Assembly: GCA_012522635.1 (NCBI GenBank)
Contig: JAAYKA010000050.1
Coordinates: forward strand, 1-35,307
Length of the DNA stretch: 35,307 bases
Origin: Candidatus Cloacimonadota bacterium
GTDB taxonomy: Bacteria; Cloacimonadota; Cloacimonadia; Cloacimonadales; Cloacimonadaceae
Direction: 5' to 3'
Both the position numbers and the translations under genes were made by a program. Of this stretch, positions 9,418-18,238 are shown one piece after another (within the stretch, counting starts at the first letter, position 1; every line of letters begins with the position of its first letter). The notes below the pieces were generated by a model that saw only the letters and a program-made list of their open reading frames with translations, was not told the DNA's origin and searched no databases.

Positions 9418-9423
9418 TGTCAA
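9418..9423 (-). promoter_or_regulatory. TTGACA, possible -35 element of the TonB receptor operon
   Basis: On the minus strand a perfect TTGACA lies 55 bases before the GTG at 9363. AATGAT follows after 17 bases and is a four-of-six match to TATAAT. It sits just past the terminator of the preceding gene, where a new promoter would be expected. Confidence 0.4.
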
Positions 9424-9440
9424 CCCCGATTTTTTCATAT

Positions 9441-9473
9441 TAAAAAAGAGGAGCGACCGGGTTGGCCGCTCCC
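9441..9473 (-). terminator. Rho-independent terminator after the secreted-protein gene
   Basis: On the minus strand a GGAGCG/CGCTCC stem (9450-9455 with 9467-9472) is followed by a run of six T at 9447-9442. It lies 35 bases after the stop of the 932-aa gene and separates it from the TonB receptor operon. Confidence 0.75.
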
Positions 9474-9507
9474 CGTATTGATTGGCTTTGAAGCCGTTGA
9501 TTTTTAG

Positions 9508-12306
9508 TTATTTGGCAAGCAGCATCTTGCGGGTGACAGTGTTGCCATCGCTGCTGAGGCGATAGAAATACAGTCCGCTGGAGACGCTTCTGCCTTCATT
9601 GTCACATCCGTTCCACACAACGCTGTGATTTCCGGAATCGCGCACATCGTCCACCAAGGTGCGGACAAGCTGGCCTTTGGTGTTGTAGATTTTCAGGCTG
9701 GCATTTCCGGCTTTGGGAATGCTGTAGGCGATGGTGGTTTCAGGGTTGAAGGGGTTGGGATAGTTCACGGCGTCGAGCACGTAAACGGGAGTCACGTTGT
9801 CGTCGTTGGCGGTTGAATATTCCACAATGGCGCGGAGCATGATTTCGCCGGTCGTGACAGGATCCCAGTCGGTGCCGATCTTCTTGAAGCTATAGCCATT
9901 TGAAGAGGTGTCCAATCCAATGGCGGAAGCGTTCGCGGTTTCGAGAATTGTCAGATAGAAGCTGCCGTCGGTTTCGGTTGGGGGAATTTGAATCCAGTTC
10001 CAGCCTTCCACAACGGAGGAGGCGGGGAACTGATATTGAGCCAATTGCGTGCCAGGCATGCCATCGGCGCCGTCGTCGTCATTCACACGAACGATGATTC
10101 CAGCTGAGCCGAGAGTGTGGACAAAGACTTTGGCATACTTCACTGTTGCAGCGCGGTCATAATTGTGTTTCACAGCCATCTGCTTGGTGGAGCCAACGTT
10201 GATGCCTTCTTCGGCAGTTCCATCGTCATGATAGAGCTCAGCGTGCATTTCGGGCAACACGAAAGCGCTCACCGCGTTGGAGGCGGTGGATTCATTCGCG
10301 CCATACATGGCGGTGACATAATAGGTGTGCAAGCCACCTTCCACGTTCATGTCGGTGTAGGTGAGAACGGTTCCGCCAACTTCGTCGATTTCGATGTTGT
10401 TGCGATAGATTTTGAATCCGGAGGCTCTGTTTCTGTTTTCATTGTGGCTCAAAACCAAGGGGTCGTTGCAAATCGGATTGTCTTCATATTCCACGGGGCC
10501 ATAGCCAAGGACATATTCTTTGCCATCGGCGTCTGCCACGTAAATGCGGACGTTCCAGTTGTAGGTGAGAGAAGAGCTTACGTTTGCCAGGGTGGTCCAG
10601 CTTCCCTGCCAATACATCATGTTTCCATATCCGGGAACGTGTGGACCGTCATCACAGCCAGCGGGATGTCCGGTCTGGGTGTTGACGTTGTAGCCAGCCA
10701 TAATCTGGGTTTGGCTGGGAATGGTCCAGGGTGTGGTGAGGGTGATTTCGTTCCACTGGTTGATGGCGGGGTTTGGCACAGCCTGTTCGTAGGCGATTGC
10801 GCCAGCGGCGCCAGTCCAGATGCGGAGGGTGTAGTTGCAGTTTACTTCCGCAGGATAGAATTTGATTTTGGTGATGTTCATGCCAACGTAGTCGTTGATG
10901 CCATATTCACCAATCGGATCCCATTTCGCTGCCACTGCGAATTCAACCGCGCCGCTTGTGCCGATGGCGTTACCGGAGTTTTCGACGTCGTAGTGCAGCC
11001 AGCCTTCTTCGCCACCGCCACCACCGGAACCGGGCTGTTCCCAATTCAGGGTGACGTCGTTGCCTTCAACAGAGGCTGCCAGGTTGTCTGGAGGAGCGAT
11101 GAAGATATCGTTGTAGATGGTCACGTCGTCAATCATGATGCCAGTGCCGATGGGCGCGTTGTCGTTGGATTGGAAATACCAACGGAACTGCACTGTGTAG
11201 CCGGCATAGTCGGAGATGAGGCCATCGAGGGAATAGGCGCCCACCATGGACATCCAGGTGTCCGGAGCGTCGGAATAGACATAGTTTGTGCCAGTGGCAC
11301 TGCCATAGGGGTTGCTCATCGCGTTCCAGGAAACACCGCCATCAGCGGAGATTTCCCAGCCCCAATAGTCGATGTTCGGGAAGGTGCCCGGGTCGTCAAA
11401 TTCACCACGAATCATGAAGTCGGCACGGATGTCGCCTTCGGTGGGAAGTTCGATGGGAGGGCTCACCAGGTAGTTATACATATTGATGTTGTAGGTTCCC
11501 TGAGCATTTTGACAATTCATCACGTGGGTGGGGGAAGGAGCAGCGGCATGGGTATCCAGATGCCAAATATCTCCACCAACGGGGACCATGCTGGCCCAGG
11601 TCATTTGGCCATCATCCACACCACTGTTGGTGTAGCCGCCAAAAGAAATGTCGTCCACCATCGCGCCAAAAAGGTGCGGGGCGTTGGCAGTGCAATACGC
11701 CGGGTCAGAAGCGAAGGCGAAGCGGATTTTCACGCTTTGGCCAACGAAAGCAGAAAGGTCTGCGGTGACCGTTTCCCAAGGACCGTGGATGCCACCCCAG
11801 CCGGGGATGCCTTCGCCTTCACCGTGTTCGGAACCGAAGGCGTAGGAGTTTGTAAAGTCGTAGGCGGGGGTTACGGTTGTGAGCACGCTCCAGGTGGCAC
11901 CGTTATTTGTGGAAATGCGGAGATTGAATGAATCCCAGCCATCCCACTGGTCGCTGACGCCTGGATCTTCAACAGCGAGGGCCATTTTGAAAGTGAGGGT
12001 GGCGTTGGCCGCAGTGATGTTGCGAGCCGGAGTGTCCAGAACCAGGTATTGGTGGTTGTCATAACCGCCAATGTTGCTGCCTTGAGCAAGATCGGGGTCA
12101 CCCATCCACCAGACGTTGCCCTGGGCACCGCCATAGTTGTAAATGTGCCAGTTGTTTGGCGGGACGCTTCCATCGAAGTGAGTCCAGCCATCGGCACCGT
12201 TTTCAAAGGTTTCCTGCCATGCGATTACCTCATAACGGCCTGCGCCGGCGGCAAACACGGCTGTGACCAAGGTAAGGGCCAGAATTAACAGCCAGTTCTT
12301 TTTCAT
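9508..12306 (-). CDS. Large secreted protein with type IX-like C-terminal sorting domain
   Basis: A 932-aa exported protein with signal peptide ([20 protein letters not shown]). An N-terminal jelly-roll-like region (about 28-225: [15 protein letters not shown] ... VDDISFGGY) and a second similar region (about 235-405, ending [12 protein letters not shown]) resemble the MAM/immune-inhibitor-A-like modules of FCB surface proteins. A fibronectin type III-like segment starts at [21 protein letters not shown], includes a Gly-rich linker, and continues near 630-690. The last 86 residues are a por-secretion/T9SS type A domain with [30 protein letters not shown] and [11 protein letters not shown]. 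No catalytic motif was seen, so a structural or adhesive role is possible. AAGGAGG lies 4-5 bases before the ATG, a strong site suggesting high expression. It has its own terminator. Confidence 0.88.
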   Translation of the reverse strand: MKKNWLLILALTLVTAVFAAGAGRYEVIAWQETFENGADGWTHFDGSVPPNNWHIYNYGGAQGNVWWMGDPDLAQGSNIGGYDNHQYLVLDTPARNITAANATLTFKMALAVEDPGVSDQWDGWDSFNLRISTNNGATWSVLTTVTPAYDFTNSYAFGSEHGEGEGIPGWGGIHGPWETVTADLSAFVGQSVKIRFAFASDPAYCTANAPHLFGAMVDDISFGGYTNSGVDDGQMTWASMVPVGGDIWHLDTHAAAPSPTHVMNCQNAQGTYNINMYNYLVSPPIELPTEGDIRADFMIRGEFDDPGTFPNIDYWGWEISADGGVSWNAMSNPYGSATGTNYVYSDAPDTWMSMVGAYSLDGLISDYAGYTVQFRWYFQSNDNAPIGTGIMIDDVTIYNDIFIAPPDNLAASVEGNDVTLNWEQPGSGGGGGEEGWLHYDVENSGNAIGTSGAVEFAVAAKWDPIGEYGINDYVGMNITKIKFYPAEVNCNYTLRIWTGAAGAIAYEQAVPNPAINQWNEITLTTPWTIPSQTQIMAGYNVNTQTGHPAGCDDGPHVPGYGNMMYWQGSWTTLANVSSSLTYNWNVRIYVADADGKEYVLGYGPVEYEDNPICNDPLVLSHNENRNRASGFKIYRNNIEIDEVGGTVLTYTDMNVEGGLHTYYVTAMYGANESTASNAVSAFVLPEMHAELYHDDGTAEEGINVGSTKQMAVKHNYDRAATVKYAKVFVHTLGSAGIIVRVNDDDGADGMPGTQLAQYQFPASSVVEGWNWIQIPPTETDGSFYLTILETANASAIGLDTSSNGYSFKKIGTDWDPVTTGEIMLRAIVEYSTANDDNVTPVYVLDAVNYPNPFNPETTIAYSIPKAGNASLKIYNTKGQLVRTLVDDVRDSGNHSVVWNGCDNEGRSVSSGLYFYRLSSDGNTVTRKMLLAK

Positions 12307-12370
12307 TGATCCTCCTTATGAATCAAGAGAGTTAATACTTTTTTTCCTTCATGACTATGTATGTCTTTTT

Positions 12371-12376
12371 TGTCAA
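12371..12376 (-). promoter_or_regulatory. TTGACA, possible -35 element of the secreted-protein gene
   Basis: On the minus strand a perfect TTGACA followed by A-rich sequence lies 64 bases before the ATG at 12306. No convincing -10 hexamer is seen at 16-18 bases. The gene needs its own promoter, because the ABC genes upstream end at 12473 and 166 bases separate the two. Confidence 0.35.
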
Positions 12377-12472
12377 TCTGTTTTTTCATCCAAGAAAGTT
12401 TGAAGCAATTTTCATTCCACGCCAACATTGAAAACAAGGCGGGTTAAATCATGCTGGACATAAAGTTAGCCA

Positions 12473-14635
12473 TCATGTATATTGAAGACGATAAAGATCG
12501 TAATAAAGGCCTTTATGGTCCAAAAGCTCGAAATGAGAGCCTTCTTCAACAATCTTGCCTTTGTGCAAAACGATGATTCTGTCCACATGCTGGATGGTGG
12601 AAAGCCTGTGGGCGATGATGATGGAACTGCGATTTTGGATGAGTTTCGCCAGGGCATCCTGAATCAGGAGTTCCGTTTCTGTGTCGATGTTTGAGGTGGC
12701 TTCATCCAGGATAAAAATGGATGGGTCATAAGCCAAAACCCGGGCGAAAGCAATGAGCTGTCTCTGACCGGTGGAAAGCGTGGCGCCGCGTTCCATAACA
12801 GGCTCGTCATAGCCTTGGGGCAGTTTACAGATGAATTTATCGGCGTTCACATACTTGGAAACCTGCACGATTTGCTTGCGGCTCATTTCGTGGTTGTTCA
12901 GGGCAATATTGTCGTGGATATTACCGCTGAAGATGAAAACGTCCTGCTGCACGATGCCCACGTTTTTGCGGATGTCTTCCAAAGCGTAGTCTGAAAGCGG
13001 CTTGTCATCCAAAAGGATTTCACCTTTTTGATAGGGATACATTCCCAGGATGAGGTTCACGATGGAGGTTTTGCCGCTGCCTGTGTGGCCAACCAGGGCA
13101 ATCTTTTCTCCGGGCTGAACCTTGAAGCTCACATCTTTGAGCACCCATTCGCCGGGATTGTAGGCCAGCCAAACATTTTTGAATTCAATCCCACCCTGCA
13201 GTTTCACGTCGCTGACCAATTCACCTCGATAGTCTTCAGGCTCGAGGTCCATCAGGTCGAAGATGCGTTCGGCTCCAGCCAGCGCACCTTGGAGGATGTT
13301 GAATTTTTCGCTGAAATCGTTGATGGGCTGGAACAGCTTGGAAATATACTGTGTGAAGGCCATTAAAAGCCCGATTGTAATCACATTTCGCAGGATTTGG
13401 CCGCCTCCATACCAGATGATAAGTGCCACGGCAAATTGTGAACTCACGTGGATGATCGGGCGGAAAAAGGCAAACAGTTTCATCTGCTTCAGCGAGGTGA
13501 GATAATATTCCTGGTTGATGCGCGAAAATTCATCCCGCTTGTGGAAATATTGGTTGAAAAGCTGGATGATTTTTTGGCCACCGATATGCTCTGCCAGGGT
13601 GGCGTTCAGCGCCGCAAGGTGTTTGCGCACTTCACGATAGAGAACCCTGGTGCGTTTGCGGAATTCCCGGATAACCCAGATTACCAACGGCAAAATGGCA
13701 AAACTAATCAACGCCAATTGCCAATCCAAAACCAACATCAAAACCACGATGGCAATAATCAGCACCACGTCTTGAAACAGTGTGATTACACCTGAGGAAA
13801 GCATTTCATCGATGGCGCGAATATCGTTTGTGACTCTGGTGACCAGCCTGCCCACGGGGTTTTTATCAAAATATTGCACCGGCATGCGCTGGAGATGGGC
13901 AAAGACGTCGTGGCGCATGTCGTTCATCGCTTTTTGGGAGAAAGTGGTGGTAATCACCATCTGGAAATAACCTGCCAAAAAACGCAGGATGCTGATGCTC
14001 AAAAACGCCAACGCCAGCCAAATGAGGCTGTGGGCTGCTTCCGCTCGGGTTTGGATGCGTTCGGTTGAGGGTATTTTGTCCAGTTCTTCCCTGGCCAGCG
14101 CGATTTGTTTATCCCCGACCCTGAACCAGCCGGTCAGCTTTTCCCCGCCTCCTTGTGGTTGCTTGTTTTCCTTGATATATTTGTTCAAGATGGTGATGTT
14201 CGAAGCTTTGTCTTTGATGAGGAAAACTTTTGAATCCGCGATTATTCCCTTTTGTCTCAGCTCCTGCAAATCCACACGGTTTATCTTGTTCATCTCTTTG
14301 CTGGGAATAACCACAAAAAACTTATCTTCGCTTGCCATCTTCTTCAGTTTCAAGAGCTTGTATTTATCCAAGAAAGCATCAACGCGCGCTTCATCGGTGA
14401 AGATGGCGATGGTTTTGTCCGAAACTATGTAGTCATCGATGGCACGTTGCTGGATGAGGGGCTGAACCAGTTCCGCTCCAGCCACCACCATCAGAATCAC
14501 AAAGGAGATGATTACCCATTTTAGGTAGGGCATCAGATAACGCAACATTTTGCCATAGAGGCGTTTATCGTAAATTCTGTTCTTCAGATCGTCTTCCGCG
14601 AAGCCGCCACCGCGCCCGTGTCCGCCGCCCATCAT
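12473..14635 (-). CDS. ABC exporter half-transporter, TM288-like (canonical ATP-site partner)
   Basis: A 720-aa membrane-NBD fusion. A Gly/His-rich N-terminus comes first, then TM1 (about 40-60) and a soluble insert of about 130 residues (about 70-198), then TM2 onwards (from about 203), and the NBD from about 484. The NBD has Walker A GHTGSGKT (516-523), a variant signature STGQRQ (621-626), Walker B FILDE with catalytic Glu645, and His676 in the switch loop. A variant signature with a canonical Glu matches TM288-type subunits of heterodimeric exporters. The gene overlaps its partner as ATGA, with AAGGAG 7 bases upstream. The insert makes it about 120-140 aa longer than usual family members and should lie outside the inner membrane. 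The substrate is unknown. Confidence 0.92.
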   Translation of the reverse strand: MMGGGHGRGGGFAEDDLKNRIYDKRLYGKMLRYLMPYLKWVIISFVILMVVAGAELVQPLIQQRAIDDYIVSDKTIAIFTDEARVDAFLDKYKLLKLKKMASEDKFFVVIPSKEMNKINRVDLQELRQKGIIADSKVFLIKDKASNITILNKYIKENKQPQGGGEKLTGWFRVGDKQIALAREELDKIPSTERIQTRAEAAHSLIWLALAFLSISILRFLAGYFQMVITTTFSQKAMNDMRHDVFAHLQRMPVQYFDKNPVGRLVTRVTNDIRAIDEMLSSGVITLFQDVVLIIAIVVLMLVLDWQLALISFAILPLVIWVIREFRKRTRVLYREVRKHLAALNATLAEHIGGQKIIQLFNQYFHKRDEFSRINQEYYLTSLKQMKLFAFFRPIIHVSSQFAVALIIWYGGGQILRNVITIGLLMAFTQYISKLFQPINDFSEKFNILQGALAGAERIFDLMDLEPEDYRGELVSDVKLQGGIEFKNVWLAYNPGEWVLKDVSFKVQPGEKIALVGHTGSGKTSIVNLILGMYPYQKGEILLDDKPLSDYALEDIRKNVGIVQQDVFIFSGNIHDNIALNNHEMSRKQIVQVSKYVNADKFICKLPQGYDEPVMERGATLSTGQRQLIAFARVLAYDPSIFILDEATSNIDTETELLIQDALAKLIQNRSSIIIAHRLSTIQHVDRIIVLHKGKIVEEGSHFELLDHKGLYYDLYRLQYT

Positions 14636-16383
14636 AACTCTTCTCCTTCCAGGCGGGCCCGGATGCGTTGTTTTTCATAGAGATCGTGATACAATCCACC
14701 CTGGGCAACCAGTTCGTTATGGGTTCCGCGTTCGGTTATTTTGCCATCGCCCAAAACGATGATGTGGTCAGCATGTTGGATGCTGGAAATGCGGTGGGCG
14801 ATGATGATGGTGGTTTTCCCCTTGCGTGTTTCAATCAGTTTTTGCAGGATAAAACGTTCAGTTTTGGTGTCCACTGCGGAAAGCGCGTCGTCCAAAATCA
14901 ATATCTGCGGGTCTGTGAGCAGGGCACGGGCAATCGCCAAACGCTGTTTTTGCCCACCGGAAAGGGTGACGCCGCGTTCGCCGATGACGGTATCGAATTT
15001 GTGGTCAAACTCCATCACTTCATCATAGATTTGGGCAAGCTTTGCCGCTTCATAAACTTTCTCATCACTGGTTTGCGGGCTGCCGAGGCGGATATTATCG
15101 GAAATGGAATCTGAAAACAGGAAAATATCCTGCGGCACCAGAACCACATCGCGCCTTAAAACATTCAGCGGAATACGATGCAGCGGGTGTCCATCAATGA
15201 GGATGCTGCCTTTGGGAGGATTGTAGATGCGGATTAAAAGCTCGATCAGTGTGGTTTTTCCGCAACCAGTGGGTCCAACCACCGCCATGGTTTTTCCTTC
15301 CTCCAGGGAAGTGCTCACATCGTCGAAAATGAGCGGCAGATTTTCACCATAACGGAAGCTGAGGTCGCGAATTTCAATCTCGCCCCGCAGCGTCTTGATG
15401 CTGTGATCTGCCTCGTCGTCATTGATTTCCGGCTGGGTTTCAAAAATCTCGTTCAAACGCTTCAGGGACGCGGTTCCGCGCTGATACATGTCCACAATCC
15501 AGCCGATGGCAATCATCGGCCAAACCAGCATGCCCAGATAGGAGAAAAATGCCACGAACTGTCCGATGCTGATATCACCGCGAATGGCGGCTCGTCCACC
15601 AAAAAATAGCGTGATAATCATGGAAAGGCTGATGATGAGGTTTTGGAAGGGGTGGAAAAACCCGGCGATTTTCGCCATGCGGATGTTTTCGCGCACATAG
15701 TCCCAGGAAACATCATCCACTTTTTCCAATTCCGGCTTTTCCTGGCCAAAGGCTTTCACGATGCGGATTCCGGAAATGCTTTCCTGGATGGTGCCCGTGA
15801 GAGTGGCAAAGCTTTTTTGCACCCGGAAAAAGCTCTTGTGCATTCTTTTCCCAAACACCGTGATGGTGATGGTTAAAATGGGCATTGGAATCACCGCCAA
15901 AGCTGTGAGGCGCCAGTCGATTGAACCCATGAAAGCAAAGGATGCCACCGACATCAGAATAATGTCCATGGCGGCAATCAGTCCCATGCCAAACAGCATT
16001 CGCACCGCGTTCAGGTCGTTTGTGGCATACGCCATCAAATCTCCTGTTTTGCTGCGGTTGAAAAAGTTTTGCGAGAGCCTCAGCAGGTGGTTGTAGAAAT
16101 CTTGGCGCAGATTTTTTTCAATCATATACGAATTTCCAATGATTAAAACGCGCCAAAAATATCGCAGAACCATCACCGCCACAGCCAATCCAACGATTAT
16201 CAGAGCAACCCAGATTAAACCGGTTTGGGTAACCGTGCGCTGTTGGATTCCGTCGATGGCCTTCTGCATGACACGTGGCGTGATGAGCTGGACCACGTCC
16301 ACCAAAATCAGCAACACTATCCCGCCCAGTATTTTGCCATAGCTCTTCTTCAAATATGGAAGGATGGCGTCAAATGTCCGCAT
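14632..16383 (-). CDS. ABC exporter half-transporter, TM287-like (degenerate ATP-site partner)
   Basis: A 583-aa membrane-NBD half exporter with six TM helices (about 15-330) and an NBD with Walker A GPTGCGKTT, signature LSGGQKQR and Walker B LILDD. The catalytic Glu is replaced by Asp. A canonical signature with Asp in Walker B is the hallmark of the degenerate-site subunit (TM287-like), which pairs with the overlapping downstream gene to give one hydrolytic and one degenerate site. I chose the ATG at 16383 because AGGGAG lies 5 bases before it and the protein then begins at the usual place before TM1. An upstream in-frame ATG at 16533 would add 50 residues unlike the family. It starts the operon. 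Confidence 0.92.
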   Translation of the reverse strand: MRTFDAILPYLKKSYGKILGGIVLLILVDVVQLITPRVMQKAIDGIQQRTVTQTGLIWVALIIVGLAVAVMVLRYFWRVLIIGNSYMIEKNLRQDFYNHLLRLSQNFFNRSKTGDLMAYATNDLNAVRMLFGMGLIAAMDIILMSVASFAFMGSIDWRLTALAVIPMPILTITITVFGKRMHKSFFRVQKSFATLTGTIQESISGIRIVKAFGQEKPELEKVDDVSWDYVRENIRMAKIAGFFHPFQNLIISLSMIITLFFGGRAAIRGDISIGQFVAFFSYLGMLVWPMIAIGWIVDMYQRGTASLKRLNEIFETQPEINDDEADHSIKTLRGEIEIRDLSFRYGENLPLIFDDVSTSLEEGKTMAVVGPTGCGKTTLIELLIRIYNPPKGSILIDGHPLHRIPLNVLRRDVVLVPQDIFLFSDSISDNIRLGSPQTSDEKVYEAAKLAQIYDEVMEFDHKFDTVIGERGVTLSGGQKQRLAIARALLTDPQILILDDALSAVDTKTERFILQKLIETRKGKTTIIIAHRISSIQHADHIIVLGDGKITERGTHNELVAQGGLYHDLYEKQRIRARLEGEEL

Positions 16384-16714
16384 TGAGACTCCCTTTGATA
16401 TTTTTGGATTTTTCACGGATAATGCTTTTTTGACAGGCACAGAAATGTTCCCGCCGGGATGCAAGCAAAACCCGCTCAATCTGCGCCAAACTCCACCAAA
16501 GGCAGATTTTGTCAAATGAAAAGTAGTTTTCATGGCTGCTAACAGACTTTTATCCGCGTTTTGACGTCTCGTAAACTGGAAAAATTACGGGGATGCAGAT
16601 TGGTAACGCCCTCAAATAAGGGAACTTAACAGCTAAATCTGGCTGGGGGATTTCCCCGATTCCATTTCGGGAACTGGATTATTTATCTTTCCGCTCTTTT
16701 ATCATTCAACCCTT
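16384..16714 (-). other. Non-coding leader/upstream region of the ABC exporter operon
   Basis: No supported gene lies between the ABC start and intergenic element copy B. On the minus strand a TTGACA followed by AAAT lies at 16510-16515, 127 bases before the start, without a clear -10 hexamer. A small G-rich/C-rich dyad lies near 16645-16656. The promoter of the exporter operon must lie here or in the repeat, but I cannot place it with confidence. Confidence 0.4.
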
Positions 16715-17028
16715 GATATGTTCACCCATATCGTGAAACAGGATGCACCCTTAATCCGCCCTTGGCTTTGGCTCATTTGTGCCTCGTTCATGCCTCATTA
16801 TCAACTCGCCAAAAAGATGGGATGCTCAGGGGATGAAATGCGGTTACTGTTGAGCCAGAAGCAAGAGCGGAGCAGGTTTGGGGGCAGGCTTTAGAAGTCC
16901 GTCTATATTGGGAAAACCTGGTGCTTCCTTCTTGCCGCCTTATGTCTCCCTTATGTTTCAAAGGCTAATCATTGGCGATACAAAGTGTTAGGGCACTGCG
17001 CGCCTAAAAACAACAGGCTCGCTCATAT
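16715..17028 (-). repeat. Dispersed intergenic element, copy B (314 bp, inverted)
   Basis: This is an inverted full-length copy of 5829-6142, about 89% identical and gap-free by hand alignment, with sharp loss of similarity at both ends. The tandem motif CCTTATGT (the reverse complement of ACATAAGG) lies at 16938-16945 and 16949-16956, again 11 bp apart. The ends read GATATG on both strands, a possible 6-bp terminal inverted repeat. I see no target-site duplication. It lies between the start of the ABC operon and the terminator of the GlmL operon. A 58-codon frame (16718-16894, plus) runs through it but is not kept in copy A. Confidence 0.9.
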
Positions 17029-17049
17029 CAGAAATTGTCATGAGTAAAG

Positions 17050-17078
17050 AGAAAGCCCGGAGGCTTTCCGGGCTTTCA
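17050..17078 (-). terminator. Strong Rho-independent terminator of the comF-GlmL operon
   Basis: A 10-bp perfect stem, AAAGCCCGGA with TCCGGGCTTT (17052-17061 with 17067-17076), and a 5-base loop lie 23 bases after the stop of the 376-aa gene. A T-rich tail (TTTCTCTTT) follows on the minus strand. Confidence 0.85.
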
Positions 17079-17098
17079 GATTATCAATTGGAGATGGT

Positions 17099-18229
17099 TC
17101 AGGTTTCAATCACTTCCACATTGGCACGGGGAAGCACCATCTTTGTTCCATCCTCAAACTGGGCTTCCAGGATGCGGACCAAGGTTTCGGATTCCACCTT
17201 GGTGAGTTCTTCAGGCAGGGCGGTCACTTTGGCGATGCGCCCAAAATTTGGTTGGCGAATCACACGAATCAAGGTTCCGATTTCCAGCGTGGGCATTGCC
17301 GCTTCATCCACCACCAGTTCTTTTTCATCGAACTTGAGCGGGATGATTATTTCTGGGCGAATGACGCCGGCGCGAATTTGGGTTTTGCCATGAATGGAAC
17401 ATTTGTGGCCATCGAATTGTTTGAGCAGGTCGAAGGTTTTGCGCGCCATATTGATTTTGCCAAAGCCTTCCGTCACCAGGATGGTGAGCCCAATGTTTTC
17501 ATGGCCGGTGATGGCAACGCCGATATCGTGACCCAGGATTTGTTTGATATCCTGGTCATCAATGCCCCCGGTGATGATGGCTTTAACGCCGTTGGCGCGG
17601 GCGGCTTCAATCACCTCAAGCGAGGCAAAGGCTCCGGTCACAATCACCTTTCCGGCACAGTTTTCCCCGATGTCGGAAGCGGAAATAACCGCTTCGGGCG
17701 CGGGAGCCAGGGTTTTGATTTCGCCAACGGTTTCGCCGCCGATGCCAAAGATGCCCTGGATGTAGGCGCTTTTATTTTCGATGACGACGCCCTCGTCTTC
17801 AATAACTTCGGTCACGATGCCATCGATGAAGGCTTTCACCTGGATGGGAACGCGGGGCTCGCGCAAAAGAACCTGTCCGGTGACGGCGGAGATGCTTTCC
17901 ACCTCGCCTTCAACGGGAGAGCGCACTTCATTTTTGAAAAGACCGGTTCCCAAAAAACCTTTGGTTTCAGCAAGGATGGTGGTTTTGTCAATCTGCTGTC
18001 CGGGCTCAATCTTGATGAAGTTTTCCAATTGGGCAGGGGTCACGCCCAGCTTGTTTGCCAGGTTGAAGGGCAAAACCTTGCCTGGAAGCAGGGTTTCCGC
18101 AACGACGTCCTCGGCTTTCACGTGGTCGCCTTTTTTGACCAAGACCTTGCCTTTGAGGGGGAGAATTCGCTCTTTTCTGAGGATGATGTTTTCGGTAACG
18201 GTTAATCCGGCTGAGTATGCTTGTGCCAT
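17099..18229 (-). CDS. Conserved protein with lipoyl-like segments, GlmL partner, function unknown
   Basis: A 376-aa soluble protein without signal peptide. Two glycine-bearing beta segments resemble halves of a barrel-sandwich hybrid (biotinyl/lipoyl-like) fold: GKVLVKKGDHVKAEDVVAE at about 27-45, and VRSPVEGEVESISAVTGQVL with IDGIVTEVIEDEGVVI at about 102-150. There is no conserved Lys for lipoylation. A central alpha/beta part follows (about 193-300: GKVIVTGAFASLEVIEAARANGVKAIITGG). The C-terminal 60 residues look like a small KOW/SH3-type barrel (GTLIRVIRQPNFGRIAKV). Strong SD AGGAGG lies 5 bases before the ATG, 9 bases after the GlmL stop, so both are co-expressed. Context suggests a role with the GlmL ATPase, perhaps in enzyme reactivation. 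I do not recognise the family by name. Confidence 0.85.
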   Translation of the reverse strand: MAQAYSAGLTVTENIILRKERILPLKGKVLVKKGDHVKAEDVVAETLLPGKVLPFNLANKLGVTPAQLENFIKIEPGQQIDKTTILAETKGFLGTGLFKNEVRSPVEGEVESISAVTGQVLLREPRVPIQVKAFIDGIVTEVIEDEGVVIENKSAYIQGIFGIGGETVGEIKTLAPAPEAVISASDIGENCAGKVIVTGAFASLEVIEAARANGVKAIITGGIDDQDIKQILGHDIGVAITGHENIGLTILVTEGFGKINMARKTFDLLKQFDGHKCSIHGKTQIRAGVIRPEIIIPLKFDEKELVVDEAAMPTLEIGTLIRVIRQPNFGRIAKVTALPEELTKVESETLVRILEAQFEDGTKMVLPRANVEVIET

Positions 18230-18238
18230 TTTTTCCTC

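Noticed and set aside
10117-11931. 604-codon open frame on plus, antisense to the secreted protein
   Set aside because: It lies wholly inside a well-supported minus-strand gene with signal peptide and sorting domain. Its translation is a run of Gly, Val, His and Phe with no domain, and no SD or promoter stands before it.
12420-12472. Possible terminator after the ABC exporter
   Set aside because: Only a 4-bp CGCC/GGCG stem without a T run is seen.
16384-16533. 50-residue N-terminal extension of the TM287-like ABC subunit
   Set aside because: AGGGAG sits in front of the ATG at 16383, family members start there, and the extension has no recognisable sequence.
17252-18205. 317-codon open frame on plus opposite the 376-aa gene
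   Set aside because: It is a shadow of the minus-strand gene, which has a strong SD, operon context and terminator.
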